36,828 bases of DNA. It comes from Nitrospira sp. (GTDB lineage: Bacteria; Nitrospirota; Nitrospiria; Nitrospirales; Nitrospiraceae). The notes under the pieces are model-generated. The model worked only from the letters and a program-made list of their open reading frames with translations. It ran no database searches and had not been told where the DNA came from. Location: the NCBI GenBank assembly GCA_016873455.1, contig VGXE01000016.1:1-36828 (forward strand), in the 5' to 3' direction. Shown piece by piece: positions 22,822 to 31,257 of the stretch. The translations under genes and the position numbers were made by a program. Positions within the stretch are counted from its first letter, which is position 1. Every line of letters begins with the position of its first letter.

Positions 22822-23562
22822 ATGCCCAAGTCAACCCACCGCCCGCTAATCGCCCGTGTCATTTTCTGGAGCACGCTGCTCGTTGGCGTCCCGGTCGGCA
22901 TCCTGGCATTTGCCTGGCTGCTGACCCTGCCGGATGTCCAATCCCTCGCGCGACATAATCCGACGTCGACGGCGCTGATCGACCACCGTCTGGCCATGGC
23001 ATCCAAGCAGGGACGTCCGCCGTCAAGACGCTGGACCTGGATTCCCCTGACACGCATCTCGCCGCATTTGCAACGCGCCGTCATCGCCGCGGAAGACGCG
23101 TCGTTTTTCAGTCACGAAGGATTTGATTGGGAAGGCATCAAAGATGCCGCGATGGAAAACCTCGAATCGGGAGAGATGAAACGTGGGGGCAGCACCATCA
23201 CCCAGCAGCTGGCGAAGAATCTCTACCTCTCCTCCGAACGCTCACTCCTGCGCAAGGCCCGTGAGGCTTTGATCACCCGATCGCTTGAACATCATCTCAC
23301 CAAAGGGCGGATCTTGGAGCTCTATTTGAACGTGGCGGAATGGGGCAAAGGGGTCTATGGTGCCGAAGCGGCCGCTCGCCATCATTTCGGCAAACCCGCC
23401 GCCGAGCTCACCCAGGATGAAGCGGCCTGGCTGGCGGCCATCCTTCCGTCCCCGCTTCGGTACGATCCTCTCAGAAAAACCGCCTTCCTCACACGGCGGC
23501 ACCAACGCATTCTCCGATGGATCCACAAAGTTCCAGCGAGCTCACCGACGTCGACAGAATAG
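22822..23562 (+). CDS. mtgA: Monofunctional peptidoglycan glycosyltransferase
   Basis: The 246-residue product has one N-terminal membrane anchor (VIFWSTLLVGVPVGILAFAW) and a GT51 domain. Its motifs are AVIAAEDASFFSHEGFDW, with the catalytic Glu in AAED, then GGSTITQQLAKNLYL, RKAREALITRSLEHHL, ILELYLNVAEWG and YGAEAAARHHFGK. It polymerises lipid II glycan strands and has no transpeptidase part. An in-frame GTG lies three codons upstream (22813). Transcribed divergently from engB. Confidence 0.95.
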   Translation: MPKSTHRPLIARVIFWSTLLVGVPVGILAFAWLLTLPDVQSLARHNPTSTALIDHRLAMASKQGRPPSRRWTWIPLTRISPHLQRAVIAAEDASFFSHEGFDWEGIKDAAMENLESGEMKRGGSTITQQLAKNLYLSSERSLLRKAREALITRSLEHHLTKGRILELYLNVAEWGKGVYGAEAAARHHFGKPAAELTQDEAAWLAAILPSPLRYDPLRKTAFLTRRHQRILRWIHKVPASSPTSTE

Positions 23563-23598
23563 AAATTTTGGCGCGATTGAACCCGATGAGGCGATCCG

Positions 23599-24036
23599 TC
23601 AGACATCGCCGGTGTCGCCCACCTGGCCGTACTCCCGCTCGCCCAAGATGGCGGACTCATGGGTGTAATGTTTGAATTCGAGGAGATTATGTGAGGGATC
23701 TTCCAGGAAGAAGGTCCGATGTTCGATACGCGTGCCTGGGAATCGTACCCGCGGTTGTTGGTAGAAGGTCAGCCCCTTGGCCTTCGCTCTGTCAGCCAAC
23801 GACTGCCAATCCTCCTGCGACAGAAACACGAGCCCAAAGTGACGTGGATAGATGCCCTTCTGTGGCGACGGTTCCTCGGTGACCATATGACCGACCAGAT
23901 GATGGCCTCCCAGACCGAGCGTGATCGCCTGTTTTGACCTCCGGCCAACCGTACACCCCAGGCCCTCGACATAGAATCGCTCGGCCGCCTCCAGATCATG
24001 CACGGGGAACGCCAGATGAAATAGGCTATGGCTCAT
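23599..24036 (-). CDS. Glyoxalase/VOC-family metalloenzyme
   Basis: The 145-residue protein is a single VOC domain with the 2-His-1-Glu metal site: His7 in FHLAFPVHDL, His66 in PRHFGLVF and Glu120 in NLLEFKHY. The motifs FYVEGLGCTVGRRS and LEDPSHNLLEFKHY are typical of the glyoxalase/bleomycin-resistance/dioxygenase superfamily. The substrate is unknown. The start ATG overlaps the stop of the isoaspartyl peptidase gene by four bases, so the two are probably co-translated. It is the last gene of the long minus-strand run. Confidence 0.88.
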   Translation of the reverse strand: MSHSLFHLAFPVHDLEAAERFYVEGLGCTVGRRSKQAITLGLGGHHLVGHMVTEEPSPQKGIYPRHFGLVFLSQEDWQSLADRAKAKGLTFYQQPRVRFPGTRIEHRTFFLEDPSHNLLEFKHYTHESAILGEREYGQVGDTGDV

Positions 24037-24917
24037 TGGAATTGATCACCAACCGTCGGCGTTCCCTTTCCGTCCCACCATCCGGCCGCCATGCGAGGCG
24101 TCACATGCCTAATGGCAAATCGCCCGTCCGGAGCCAAGACCAGCGCACCGGCGGTGCCGTTGATTCTCGTCTCAAGCTTCTTCAAGACCGCCTGTGCCGC
24201 GGCGACCGGGCTCTTTCCCAACGCCAACCGATTGCAGATTTCCTTGGCCACAGCCACCCGAATAATCCCTTCTCCAATTCCAGTCATCGAAACAGCCCCG
24301 CTCTCATTGTCAGCATACACTCCACAGCCAATGAGCGGGGTATCACCGACTCGACCGGGTAACATCTGATCGATCCCACCGGTCGAAGCGCCGGCCGCCA
24401 CGGTGCCGGACCGGTCCAGCGCCACGGCCCCGACTGTTCCATGCTGATCCCGCCGAGACTGTTTCCGCTTGAGTATCGTGTCATAGGACAGCCGGCGATT
24501 CTGAGCCCCTGATCGTTGACCTTCCAACTTGAAATGTCGAGCGAACGCCGTGGCCATGGGCCCCGCCAACAGCACATGATGTGTTTCTTCCATGACGAGC
24601 CGGGCGGCAGTGATCGGATGGACGATGCCTTCGATGGACGCCACGGCGCCGGCACGCAATGCCTGCCCCTCCATGATCGAGGCATCCATCCGTCGAACTC
24701 CATCGAGTTGCCGGTTAGCCCCCTTCCCCGCGTTAAACAGCCCGCTTTGTTCAAGCACGCGAATGACCTGCTCCGTAGCGATCAGCGCAGATGCACCTTG
24801 GTCGAGCAGATGATACCCGATTTCCAAGGCCGCGTGCAGACAGGCTGCTTGTGGGGCAGTCATAGCCCGGAGGCCGGCGCCTCCATGAGCGAGGATGATG
24901 GGGCCTGCGGATTTCAA
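24033..24917 (-). CDS. Isoaspartyl peptidase / plant-type L-asparaginase (Ntn hydrolase)
   Basis: The 294-residue precursor matches the IaaA family: IILAHGGAGLRA at the N-terminus, FNAGKGANRQLDG, MDASIMEGQALRAGAVASIEG, then the self-cleavage site HGTVGAVALD with nucleophile Thr161, followed by AGASTGGIDQMLPGRVGDTPL. Autocleavage before Thr161 gives alpha and beta chains. It removes beta-aspartyl residues from peptides and may hydrolyse asparagine. It overlaps the gene upstream by four bases. Confidence 0.93.
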   Translation of the reverse strand: MKSAGPIILAHGGAGLRAMTAPQAACLHAALEIGYHLLDQGASALIATEQVIRVLEQSGLFNAGKGANRQLDGVRRMDASIMEGQALRAGAVASIEGIVHPITAARLVMEETHHVLLAGPMATAFARHFKLEGQRSGAQNRRLSYDTILKRKQSRRDQHGTVGAVALDRSGTVAAGASTGGIDQMLPGRVGDTPLIGCGVYADNESGAVSMTGIGEGIIRVAVAKEICNRLALGKSPVAAAQAVLKKLETRINGTAGALVLAPDGRFAIRHVTPRMAAGWWDGKGTPTVGDQFQ

Positions 24918-25480
24918 TTGAGGAGAAAGTCCCGAGCCTGCCGATATGCGGGATCCTGCATACGGTCCAGATCGGATCGGACAAAGCCTAGGCCGGTCAC
25001 GCAGAGCTCAAAATTCTCGGACAGTTTCTGAAACAATGGCGGATCTCCGTCTGGGCTACCGCGACCGATCGTCGCCACGATACCATAGGAGCGTTTGCCC
25101 GTCTTCACATAATCGACGAGGAAATCCTTGTGATAGATGAGACCTGCTGTCTTCAGGCGTCTGAGATACTCCGGGAACAACCCGGCCATGAATAGGGTGA
25201 AATCCCCGATGTGGCGATGCACATCCCGTTCTCGATCCAACGACTGCGCCTCCAGCATCACTTCGGATTCATAGAGCAGGTCGACGACCGTATCCACCGG
25301 TTGATTCCGACTGTTCTTGATTTTATGGAGTTGGTCCGTATGGACAAAATCGACGAGCAAATTCGACAGATAGGTGGTCACGTTGTGGTCGGGCCAGCCC
25401 AGGTGTTCGGTGAAACTCTTCTCGGTCAGAGCACCAAACAGACGGCGCAAGGGGTGTTGAGGAGAGATGTGAGGGGCCAT
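24914..25480 (-). CDS. Conserved-looking protein of unknown function
   Basis: The 188-residue soluble protein is probably helical, with segments LFGALTEKSFTEHLGWPD, VTTYLSNLLVDFVHTDQLHK, DLLYESEVMLEAQSLDRERD and HIGDFTLFMAGLFPEYL. No signal peptide or membrane segment is present and I recognise no domain. It starts with an ATG and its stop overlaps the isoaspartyl peptidase start by four bases, so it belongs to the same transcription unit. The clustered Asp, His and Glu residues around RDVHRHIGDF could bind metal, which is speculative. Confidence 0.8.
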   Translation of the reverse strand: MAPHISPQHPLRRLFGALTEKSFTEHLGWPDHNVTTYLSNLLVDFVHTDQLHKIKNSRNQPVDTVVDLLYESEVMLEAQSLDRERDVHRHIGDFTLFMAGLFPEYLRRLKTAGLIYHKDFLVDYVKTGKRSYGIVATIGRGSPDGDPPLFQKLSENFELCVTGLGFVRSDLDRMQDPAYRQARDFLLN

Positions 25481-25597
25481 CGTAACCTCTTATCACGTGG
25501 AACGATGCCGCTGGTCAATTATAGCAGACCTCCGGCGACTCGCCGGTGTGTCCTCCTGCATTTTCGGTGTCCGTGAGAAAAACTTGACCGCCGCCGA

Positions 25598-26050
25598 TCA
25601 GGAGCGGGTCTCACGACTATCCACGACGAACGTGACTGGTCCATCGTTCACAAGTGACACGCACATATGGGCTCCAAATACGCCGGTCTCGACCGGCGTG
25701 CCGTGCGCCCGCAGATCATCCGCCAACTGCTCATACAGTCGCTTGGCTTCGCCGGGAAGAGCCGCCTCATCGAAGCTGGGCCGCCGGCCATTGGTGGTTT
25801 GGCCCAATAGCGTGAACTGCGAGACCAGTAACGCGGACCCGCCCACATCTGTCAGCGACCGATTCATTTTCCCTCGTTCATCGGAGAAAATACGCAACGT
25901 TCGAATCTTCTCCGCCAGATACCGCCCATCTGACTCCTCATCACCCTTGGCCACCCCAACGAATACCAGAAGTCCTTTTTCAATCGTCCCAACGACGACA
26001 CCATCCACCGTCACTGACGCCTCCGTGACACGCTGGAGAACAGCTTTCAT
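25598..26050 (-). CDS. dtd: D-aminoacyl-tRNA deacylase
   Basis: The 150-residue protein begins [17 protein letters not shown] and contains the two family motifs that meet at the dimer active site: [10 protein letters not shown] and [10 protein letters not shown] (the Gly-Pro motif). It frees tRNA from D-amino acids and glycine. The ATG at 26050 gives the conserved start; the frame runs four codons further upstream. It lies downstream of ogt, with repeat A5 in the gap. Confidence 0.95.
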   Translation of the reverse strand: MKAVLQRVTEASVTVDGVVVGTIEKGLLVFVGVAKGDEESDGRYLAEKIRTLRIFSDERGKMNRSLTDVGGSALLVSQFTLLGQTTNGRRPSFDEAALPGEAKRLYEQLADDLRAHGTPVETGVFGAHMCVSLVNDGPVTFVVDSRETRS

Positions 26051-26103
26051 GCCAATTTCCAAGATCGTATGGCAGCGGCCTTCCGGAAATCCATCTCGTT
26101 CGA

Positions 26104-26131
26104 GTCATACGCCATACGCTATTCGCTCCTC
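26104..26131. repeat. Heptad repeat tract, class A, copy A5
   Basis: Units GTCATAC, GCCATAC, GCTATTC, GCTCCTC. The TAG stop codon of ogt (26119-26121) is inside the third unit, so the repeat encodes the last residues of that protein. Confidence 0.65.
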
Positions 26132-26637
26132 AGCTTGGACAGCGTCCCCTCAAGCGTCAGCAGTTTGCGTTTCATCGGCAGACCACACGAAAAACCACCC
26201 AGCGATGCATCCTGGGCGACGATCCGATGGCATGGGATCACGACCGGCAACGGATTCGCGCCAACTGCACTCCCGACGGCGCGAGCATAGTGCCGTCCGC
26301 CTACACGGGAGGCGATCCACTGATAGGACCGGAGCGTGCCGTACGGAACCCGCAAAAGCACCCGCCACACTCGCCGTTGAAAGGGGGTTCCATGGGACAC
26401 GTCGAGCGGCATATCGAAGGCAGCCCGCTTACCGCTGAGATAATCGAGTAGCTGGTTCCTAGCCGATTCCAACCGGGCAGACACCCCTTCCTCAAACGGC
26501 TCCCCTGCCGCCGAATGGAGGTCCGATTCGATCGCCCGTTTCGATCCCTTGGGCAATGCAATGGCATCGATGCCCTTCAAGGTCTCAGAAATACCCATCC
26601 ATCCCCAGGATGATCTGAATATAACGGCGCGCCTCAT
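26119..26637 (-). CDS. ogt: Methylated-DNA--protein-cysteine methyltransferase
   Basis: The 172-residue suicide repair protein has the acceptor motif IPCHRIV with Cys136. It is preceded by TPFQRRVWRVLLRVPYG, the HTH-like SYQWIASRVGG, and the Asn hinge in VGSAVGANPLPVV. It removes O6-alkyl groups from guanine. Length and motif order fit the Ogt/MGMT family. The C-terminus ...LRSE and its stop are encoded by repeat tract A5, so the last residues are probably not ancestral. murJ lies upstream, 8 bases away. Confidence 0.94.
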   Translation of the reverse strand: MRRAVIFRSSWGWMGISETLKGIDAIALPKGSKRAIESDLHSAAGEPFEEGVSARLESARNQLLDYLSGKRAAFDMPLDVSHGTPFQRRVWRVLLRVPYGTLRSYQWIASRVGGRHYARAVGSAVGANPLPVVIPCHRIVAQDASLGGFSCGLPMKRKLLTLEGTLSKLRSE

Positions 26638-26645
26638 CGCACGTC

Positions 26646-28262
26646 CTATGCTCCTGCTATCCGGCCAAATTTACGACGGACCATTCCCCATACGACATCG
26701 AGTTCATCGGATCGCAGCACGGCATGGACTCCGACGTAACTGCCCACGCTGACGGCAATGGCCCCGAAGAGCATGACGGACTTGGCGATCCAGTCATCAG
26801 GATGCGTCCATACTGCCGCGCTGGCCGCCCACCAACAAGCTATCGCCATCGGAATACAGGCGACGGCCACCCGCAACGATGATCGCCCCACCGTCCCCCA
26901 TTCGACGCCCCCCAGCCGTCGATTGAGCACGGCCACGAGTATGCCTCCATTGACCATAGCGGCGAGGGCTGTGGCGAACGCCAGTCCTGCCGCGCCGAGC
27001 GGGCCCATCAGCAACAACGACAGCAAGATGTTGGCGGCCACCGCCACTGCCGCCGAAATCGCCGGTGTCTTGGTATCTTGCAGCGAATAGAACGCCGCGA
27101 CAATGATGCGCACTCCCCCAAACGCCCACAAGCCGATGGCATAACACAGCACCACAAACGCCGTCTCCGCCGTATCCTGCGCGGTGAACGTCCCGTGTTC
27201 GAAGAAGAGATGCACAATCGGCGTTCTCAACAGAATCAAGCCCACCATGGCCGGCACAATGATGAACAGAATCATGCGCAGGCCGAAACCGAGCGTCGTG
27301 CGCAGTTCATCCAGCGCGCCGCGCGCCGCTTGGGAAGACAAGGTAGGAAGAATCGCCATAGCCAACGCGACACCGAAGATTCCCAGTGGAAACTGGATCA
27401 GCCTCATGCCGTAAAAGAGATACGTCGGTCCTCCGGAAAAGAACGACCCCAAGACGGTGCTGACCGTCAAATTGACTTGCGTAACGGACAGGCCGAGCAG
27501 CGACGGCACCATTAAGAGACCGATTCGCCGGAGTCCGGGATGGCCTGGCTCCACCCGAAACCCAAACAAGAGACCGCGCAACTTCAGACTAGGAAGCTGC
27601 ATGGCAAACTGCGCCGCCCCTCCGGCCACCACACCAACGGCAACCCCGATGATCGGCTCCTGGAGTAGCGGCGACACAAATAATGCCCCGACGATAATGA
27701 AGATGTTTAGGAAGAGCGGTGAAAAAGCCGGCGCCGCAAACGCCCGCACGGAGTTGAGAATACCCATCGCCAGCGCAGCCAGGCTGACGAACAACAGATA
27801 AGGGAACATGATACGGGCCAGCAACGTGGTCAGCGCAAGTTTGTCGGGATTCTCTTGAAAGCCCGGTGCCAGTAGCTGCACGAGCCACGGCGCCACCACC
27901 ATGCCGACGATGGTCACCAATGTCACGATCGTCAGCAGGGTCGTGAAGACGGCGCTGGCCAATTCCCAAGTATCCTGCTTGCTGCGGGTCGTTCGGTATT
28001 CCGTAAACACCGGGATGAAGGCCGACGACATCGACCCTTCCGCAAACAATTCTCGAAGGAGGCTTGGAATGCGGAACGCGATGAAGAACGCATCGGCTGC
28101 CGGTGTCGCCCCGAATAGCCGAGCCAGTACCATGTCGCGCACAAACCCCAAAATGCGGCTCGAAAACGTGGCGACGCCGATCACCCCGGCCGATTTGACG
28201 ACCGAGTGGATGTCATCGTGTTTGCCCTGCGGAGAGAGGACCGGCGCGGTGGGGTCGGACAT
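26646..28262 (-). CDS. murJ: Lipid II flippase MurJ
   Basis: The 538-residue integral membrane protein has about 14 hydrophobic segments and the MVF/MurJ signature near the N-terminus: ATFSSRILGFVRDMVLARLFG, then AFFIAFRIPSLLRELFAEG and SSAFIPVFTEY. It moves lipid II across the inner membrane for peptidoglycan synthesis. It fits with mtgA and the bactofilin gene in the same window. The ogt gene follows 8 bases after its stop. Confidence 0.96.
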   Translation of the reverse strand: MSDPTAPVLSPQGKHDDIHSVVKSAGVIGVATFSSRILGFVRDMVLARLFGATPAADAFFIAFRIPSLLRELFAEGSMSSAFIPVFTEYRTTRSKQDTWELASAVFTTLLTIVTLVTIVGMVVAPWLVQLLAPGFQENPDKLALTTLLARIMFPYLLFVSLAALAMGILNSVRAFAAPAFSPLFLNIFIIVGALFVSPLLQEPIIGVAVGVVAGGAAQFAMQLPSLKLRGLLFGFRVEPGHPGLRRIGLLMVPSLLGLSVTQVNLTVSTVLGSFFSGGPTYLFYGMRLIQFPLGIFGVALAMAILPTLSSQAARGALDELRTTLGFGLRMILFIIVPAMVGLILLRTPIVHLFFEHGTFTAQDTAETAFVVLCYAIGLWAFGGVRIIVAAFYSLQDTKTPAISAAVAVAANILLSLLLMGPLGAAGLAFATALAAMVNGGILVAVLNRRLGGVEWGTVGRSSLRVAVACIPMAIACWWAASAAVWTHPDDWIAKSVMLFGAIAVSVGSYVGVHAVLRSDELDVVWGMVRRKFGRIAGA

Positions 28263-28334
28263 GGACGGGATTCTAGCGGAACATCGGCGCGTCGTCTATT
28301 GATCGGAGTATTTCTTGGCCGGCCCCACTGGCAG

Positions 28335-28727
28335 TCAGACGGAATAGTGCCGGGTAAGATGCTCTCGTTGACACTGCATGATGTATTGCATCAACAGCGC
28401 CTGATTCTGAGGGCCCATTCTTACGAACCGCGCATGCAACCGGTAGGTACGAATGTGATGCGCTTCGATGAGATCCACCCGGAGGACTTCGATGGAGGCT
28501 TTGAAGAGAACTTGGTCAGGGAAACGCATCGTGAGTGTGAGGATGTCACGTGGTTCATAGAGGGTATTCACCACAACGCCGATCCCTCCGCCACTCAGAT
28601 TCACGGATTGGGCAAGGAGTACCCCCTCGGCGTCGTCCGTCTCGGCTTGGAGACACATGGGCAGCATGACCGTGATTCGGTAATAGGCCCGGCGATCGGC
28701 AAAGGACGATGGGGTGTCGTCTGACAT
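28335..28727 (-). CDS. PilZ-domain protein
   Basis: This is a 130-residue protein with a single PilZ domain. The c-di-GMP binding motifs are DRRAYYRITVML (RxxxR) and NLSGGGIGVVV ([DN]xSxxG). No other domain is present. It probably acts as a c-di-GMP-responsive adaptor. The frame is open 54 codons upstream, into the TPM2 coding region, but the ATG at 28727 places the start just ahead of the domain. It sits between TPM2 and murJ in the minus-strand run. Confidence 0.88.
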   Translation of the reverse strand: MSDDTPSSFADRRAYYRITVMLPMCLQAETDDAEGVLLAQSVNLSGGGIGVVVNTLYEPRDILTLTMRFPDQVLFKASIEVLRVDLIEAHHIRTYRLHARFVRMGPQNQALLMQYIMQCQREHLTRHYSV

Positions 28728-28770
28728 AAGGGTGCGCCCTAGTTGACTATCGACGGAATTGACAACTTCA

Positions 28771-29433
28771 CTATCGCTCTTGGACCACCTGGTTTGGCAA
28801 TTCATTGGGGTTGTCGTCAGGTCGTGCAGGACAGACGTCTGAGAGCAGGCGTCCGCACTGTTCGATCCCTTCACACAGCCCCCCGACAATATCCTGCACC
28901 TTCAACCGTTCCACGACCGCTTGGACGATCTGCGCCCACCGTTCCCCAGGGACCTGTTGCCCTAAGGGGTGATCAGGAAGCACATAGATCTGGTGTTCCA
29001 ACACCGACAAGAGGATCAACACCCCAGTCCGCTCTCTCGTTTGTGAAATGGCGTGCCGGGCAAAGGCCTGCTCGGCTCGAAGACGCACCTTGTGTTGCAT
29101 CCGCTCTCTGGACGTCAACAGGCGGATCACGGGACCGAGGGTGCCAAGCCGAGAGCCAATGCCATAGACAAGCAGGGTGGCACATACCAGCCACGCGGCG
29201 TTCGCAGCATGCCAGCCCCAAGGGAGCCAGAGGGTTTCAAGGGTCAGGAGGATGGTCAAGACCATCACAGCAAGCACAAGCCCCGCCCAATGCTGCGCAT
29301 CCCGGTAGGAACCAGACCGGGGAACGATCATCGGCACAATCTCCGCTCTCGTCTGTTGCTCGGCCCGCTGGACTGCCGACTGAATCCGTTCCTGCTCTTC
29401 GGCTGTGAGTGTGACTCCCTTACCAGCTTCCAC
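28771..29433 (-). CDS. TPM-domain membrane protein (second copy)
   Basis: The 220-residue protein begins with the GTG at 29433, preceded by the run GGAGGAGGGGGG that also encodes the Gly-rich tail of the upstream gene. A short N-terminal helix (LTAEEQERIQSAVQRAEQQT) leads to membrane segments (AGLVLAVMVLTILLTLETLW and AAWLVCATLLVYGIGS). A TPM-like part follows (HAISQTRERTGVLILLSVLE then HQIYVLPDHPLG). Such genes commonly follow lemA and a TPM/YgcG gene, as here. The gene overlaps TPM1 by 14 bases. The role in the envelope is unknown. Confidence 0.85.
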   Translation of the reverse strand: MEAGKGVTLTAEEQERIQSAVQRAEQQTRAEIVPMIVPRSGSYRDAQHWAGLVLAVMVLTILLTLETLWLPWGWHAANAAWLVCATLLVYGIGSRLGTLGPVIRLLTSRERMQHKVRLRAEQAFARHAISQTRERTGVLILLSVLEHQIYVLPDHPLGQQVPGERWAQIVQAVVERLKVQDIVGGLCEGIEQCGRLLSDVCPARPDDNPNELPNQVVQER

Positions 29434-30316
29434 TGGCCCCCCCTCCTCCAAAGCCTCCGCCGCCTCCGCTAAACCCGCCCCCCGTGCCGCCAAAAGAGCC
29501 ACCGCCCCATCCGCCTCCTCGACTGCTGTACCACATCCAATCGTCCATACCCCTTCGCGTACTTCTTCGCCCGCTGATTCCAGAAGAAGATATGAACAGA
29601 AGCAGGATCAGCGTGACTCCTCCGGCAATCACCGCCGGCACCAACCAGGGGGCCAGTAAGAGGGAGAGGCCTGTGCCGGCAATTGGCCCAAGGAACCGAT
29701 TGACATTCATTAGGATGAATCCGAGCATCAGGCCGACCATGGTTGCGGTGATGACCTGACTCAGAATATCGGTGTCTTGCCGTGAAGCCGTCCTCTCAGA
29801 CGCCTGATAGGTTCCTTCGATCGTCCGGATGATGGCATCAATTCCAGCCGTTACGCCACCCGGGAAATCACCGGTACGGAAACGCGGGACTATTTCATTT
29901 CTGATGATGCGTGCCGATCGGGCATCAGTGAGCGTCCCCTCCAAGCCATATCCCACTTCAATTCTGACCTTGCGCTCCTGTATCGCCACCAACAACAAGA
30001 CTCCGTTGTCGGTTCCTGTCTGACCCAGCTTCCAGGTCGTGGCCACACGATGAGAAAACTCTTCCAGCCCATCGCCTTCGAGTGACGGGACGATCAGCAC
30101 CACAACTTGATTGCTCGTGGCCGTTTCATGCGCTGCCAGTCGAGCCGACATCGACTGCACCGCCGAGGCTGGCAACACATGGCCTGGATCCACAACGTGC
30201 CCGGAGAGTGACGGCACGTCGAGAGCCAATGCGTGAGAGGCGAAGGTCACGGTTGAGGCTAAGATCAAATTCCAGACGAACCCTCGGCAAATGCACGCTG
30301 CTCGCCTCTGATCCAC
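29420..30316 (-). CDS. TPM-domain (YgcG-type) exported membrane protein
   Basis: The 298-residue product has a signal peptide (FVWNLILASTVTFASHALA), then a periplasmic TPM domain with HVVDPGHVLPASAVQSM, NQVVVLIVPSLEGDGLEEF, NGVLLLVAIQERKVRIEVGYGLEG and RIIRNEIVPRF. Two membrane segments follow, and then a Gly/Ser-rich tail (GGGFGGGGASGSW), the typical YgcG ending. The start is GTG with GAGG eight bases upstream. It forms an operon with lemA directly upstream. Confidence 0.92.
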   Translation of the reverse strand: MDQRRAACICRGFVWNLILASTVTFASHALALDVPSLSGHVVDPGHVLPASAVQSMSARLAAHETATSNQVVVLIVPSLEGDGLEEFSHRVATTWKLGQTGTDNGVLLLVAIQERKVRIEVGYGLEGTLTDARSARIIRNEIVPRFRTGDFPGGVTAGIDAIIRTIEGTYQASERTASRQDTDILSQVITATMVGLMLGFILMNVNRFLGPIAGTGLSLLLAPWLVPAVIAGGVTLILLLFISSSGISGRRSTRRGMDDWMWYSSRGGGWGGGSFGGTGGGFSGGGGGFGGGGASGSW

Positions 30317-30349
30317 TGGCTCAACCTCGACCTGGAGCTCACCCTGAAC

Positions 30350-30952
30350 TTAGAATTTCACTTCCGGTGGCTTCGCGATCGCATTCTCATCCGCGACGGT
30401 GAAATTTGGCTTTTCTTCCATGTGCAGTAAGAACTGCGCCGTCAAATTGGTGGGAAAGTAGCGGACCATCTTGTTGTACTCCGCCACCCGGTCGATGTAG
30501 CGTTTGCGGGCGACGGTGATACGGTTCTCCGTCCCCTCCAGCTGACTTTGGAGGTCGCGGAAATTCTGATCGGCCTTGAGATTAGGATACTGTTCTGCAA
30601 TCGCAATCAGACGGCCCAGCGCGGAGGTGAGGCCGGCTTGCGCTTTCTGAAATTCTTCAAATGCCGCCGGGTCCTTCAACATTTCTGGAGTCACCTGAAT
30701 TCCGGTCGCCTTGGACCGTGCATTCACCACTCCTTCCAAAGTCTCCCGTTCATGTTCGGCATAACCTTTCACCGTCGCCACGAGGTTCGGAATCAGGTCG
30801 GCCCGCCGTTGGTATTGATTGATGACTTCGCTCCAGGCTGCCTTGGTGTCTTCATCCAATCCCTGCAGATCGTTGTACCCACAGCCGGATAGGAAGAGCG
30901 CCCCAGCCAAGGCCAAGCCCATCGCGAAATCTGTCGATCTTCCATACGTCAT
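30350..30952 (-). CDS. lemA: LemA-family lipoprotein
   Basis: The 200-residue protein has a lipoprotein signal ending LFLSGC. It contains the LemA core WSEVINQYQRRADLIPNLV, YAEHERETLEGVVNARSKA, LGRLIAIAEQYPNLKADQNF, LEGTENRITVARKRYIDRVA and YNKMVRYFP. The family is helical and membrane-associated. Function is unclear, but it is consistently found with TPM proteins, as here (TPM1 starts 34 bases downstream). GGAGGG lies upstream of the ATG. It is the first gene of the minus-strand run to murJ and beyond. Confidence 0.95.
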   Translation of the reverse strand: MTYGRSTDFAMGLALAGALFLSGCGYNDLQGLDEDTKAAWSEVINQYQRRADLIPNLVATVKGYAEHERETLEGVVNARSKATGIQVTPEMLKDPAAFEEFQKAQAGLTSALGRLIAIAEQYPNLKADQNFRDLQSQLEGTENRITVARKRYIDRVAEYNKMVRYFPTNLTAQFLLHMEEKPNFTVADENAIAKPPEVKF

Positions 30953-31257
30953 GGCACCATCCCTCCTTCGACAAACCTGGCCCCTTCCTTCCCTGCGTGG
31001 GTCTCATGCTACCATGACCATGATTGTGAAGATACGTCGAGCAAGAGGCTGCAGTGCCGGTACTGTCGGCACAGTTTCCTGGAAGGATGACAAGGGTCGG
31101 CCCATGCCCCCAGCACGACGGCAGGCTTACGAGCGGGATTCAGGCCATGACCGTGTACCGATGTGTTCCACCTGGCACACGCGCTTAATCTCGGCCAGGC
31201 GTTCACCCTCTCTCATGCAAGGGCCCACCGGTAGATACTGACGGCTGAGCCTAAATC
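30953..31257. other. Gap between lemA and the bactofilin gene
   Basis: It should hold the lemA promoter, but I see no convincing -35/-10 pair. A plus-strand frame beginning at ATG 31015 (MTMIVKIRRARG..., 75 residues, rich in Arg and Ser) is open to 31241. It has no ribosome-binding site or recognisable domain, so I do not call it a gene. Confidence 0.4.

Noticed and set aside
31015-31241. Plus-strand open frame of 75 codons in the lemA-bactofilin gap
   Set aside because: No ribosome-binding site, low-order Arg/Ser composition and no recognisable motif; reported only as a gap note.
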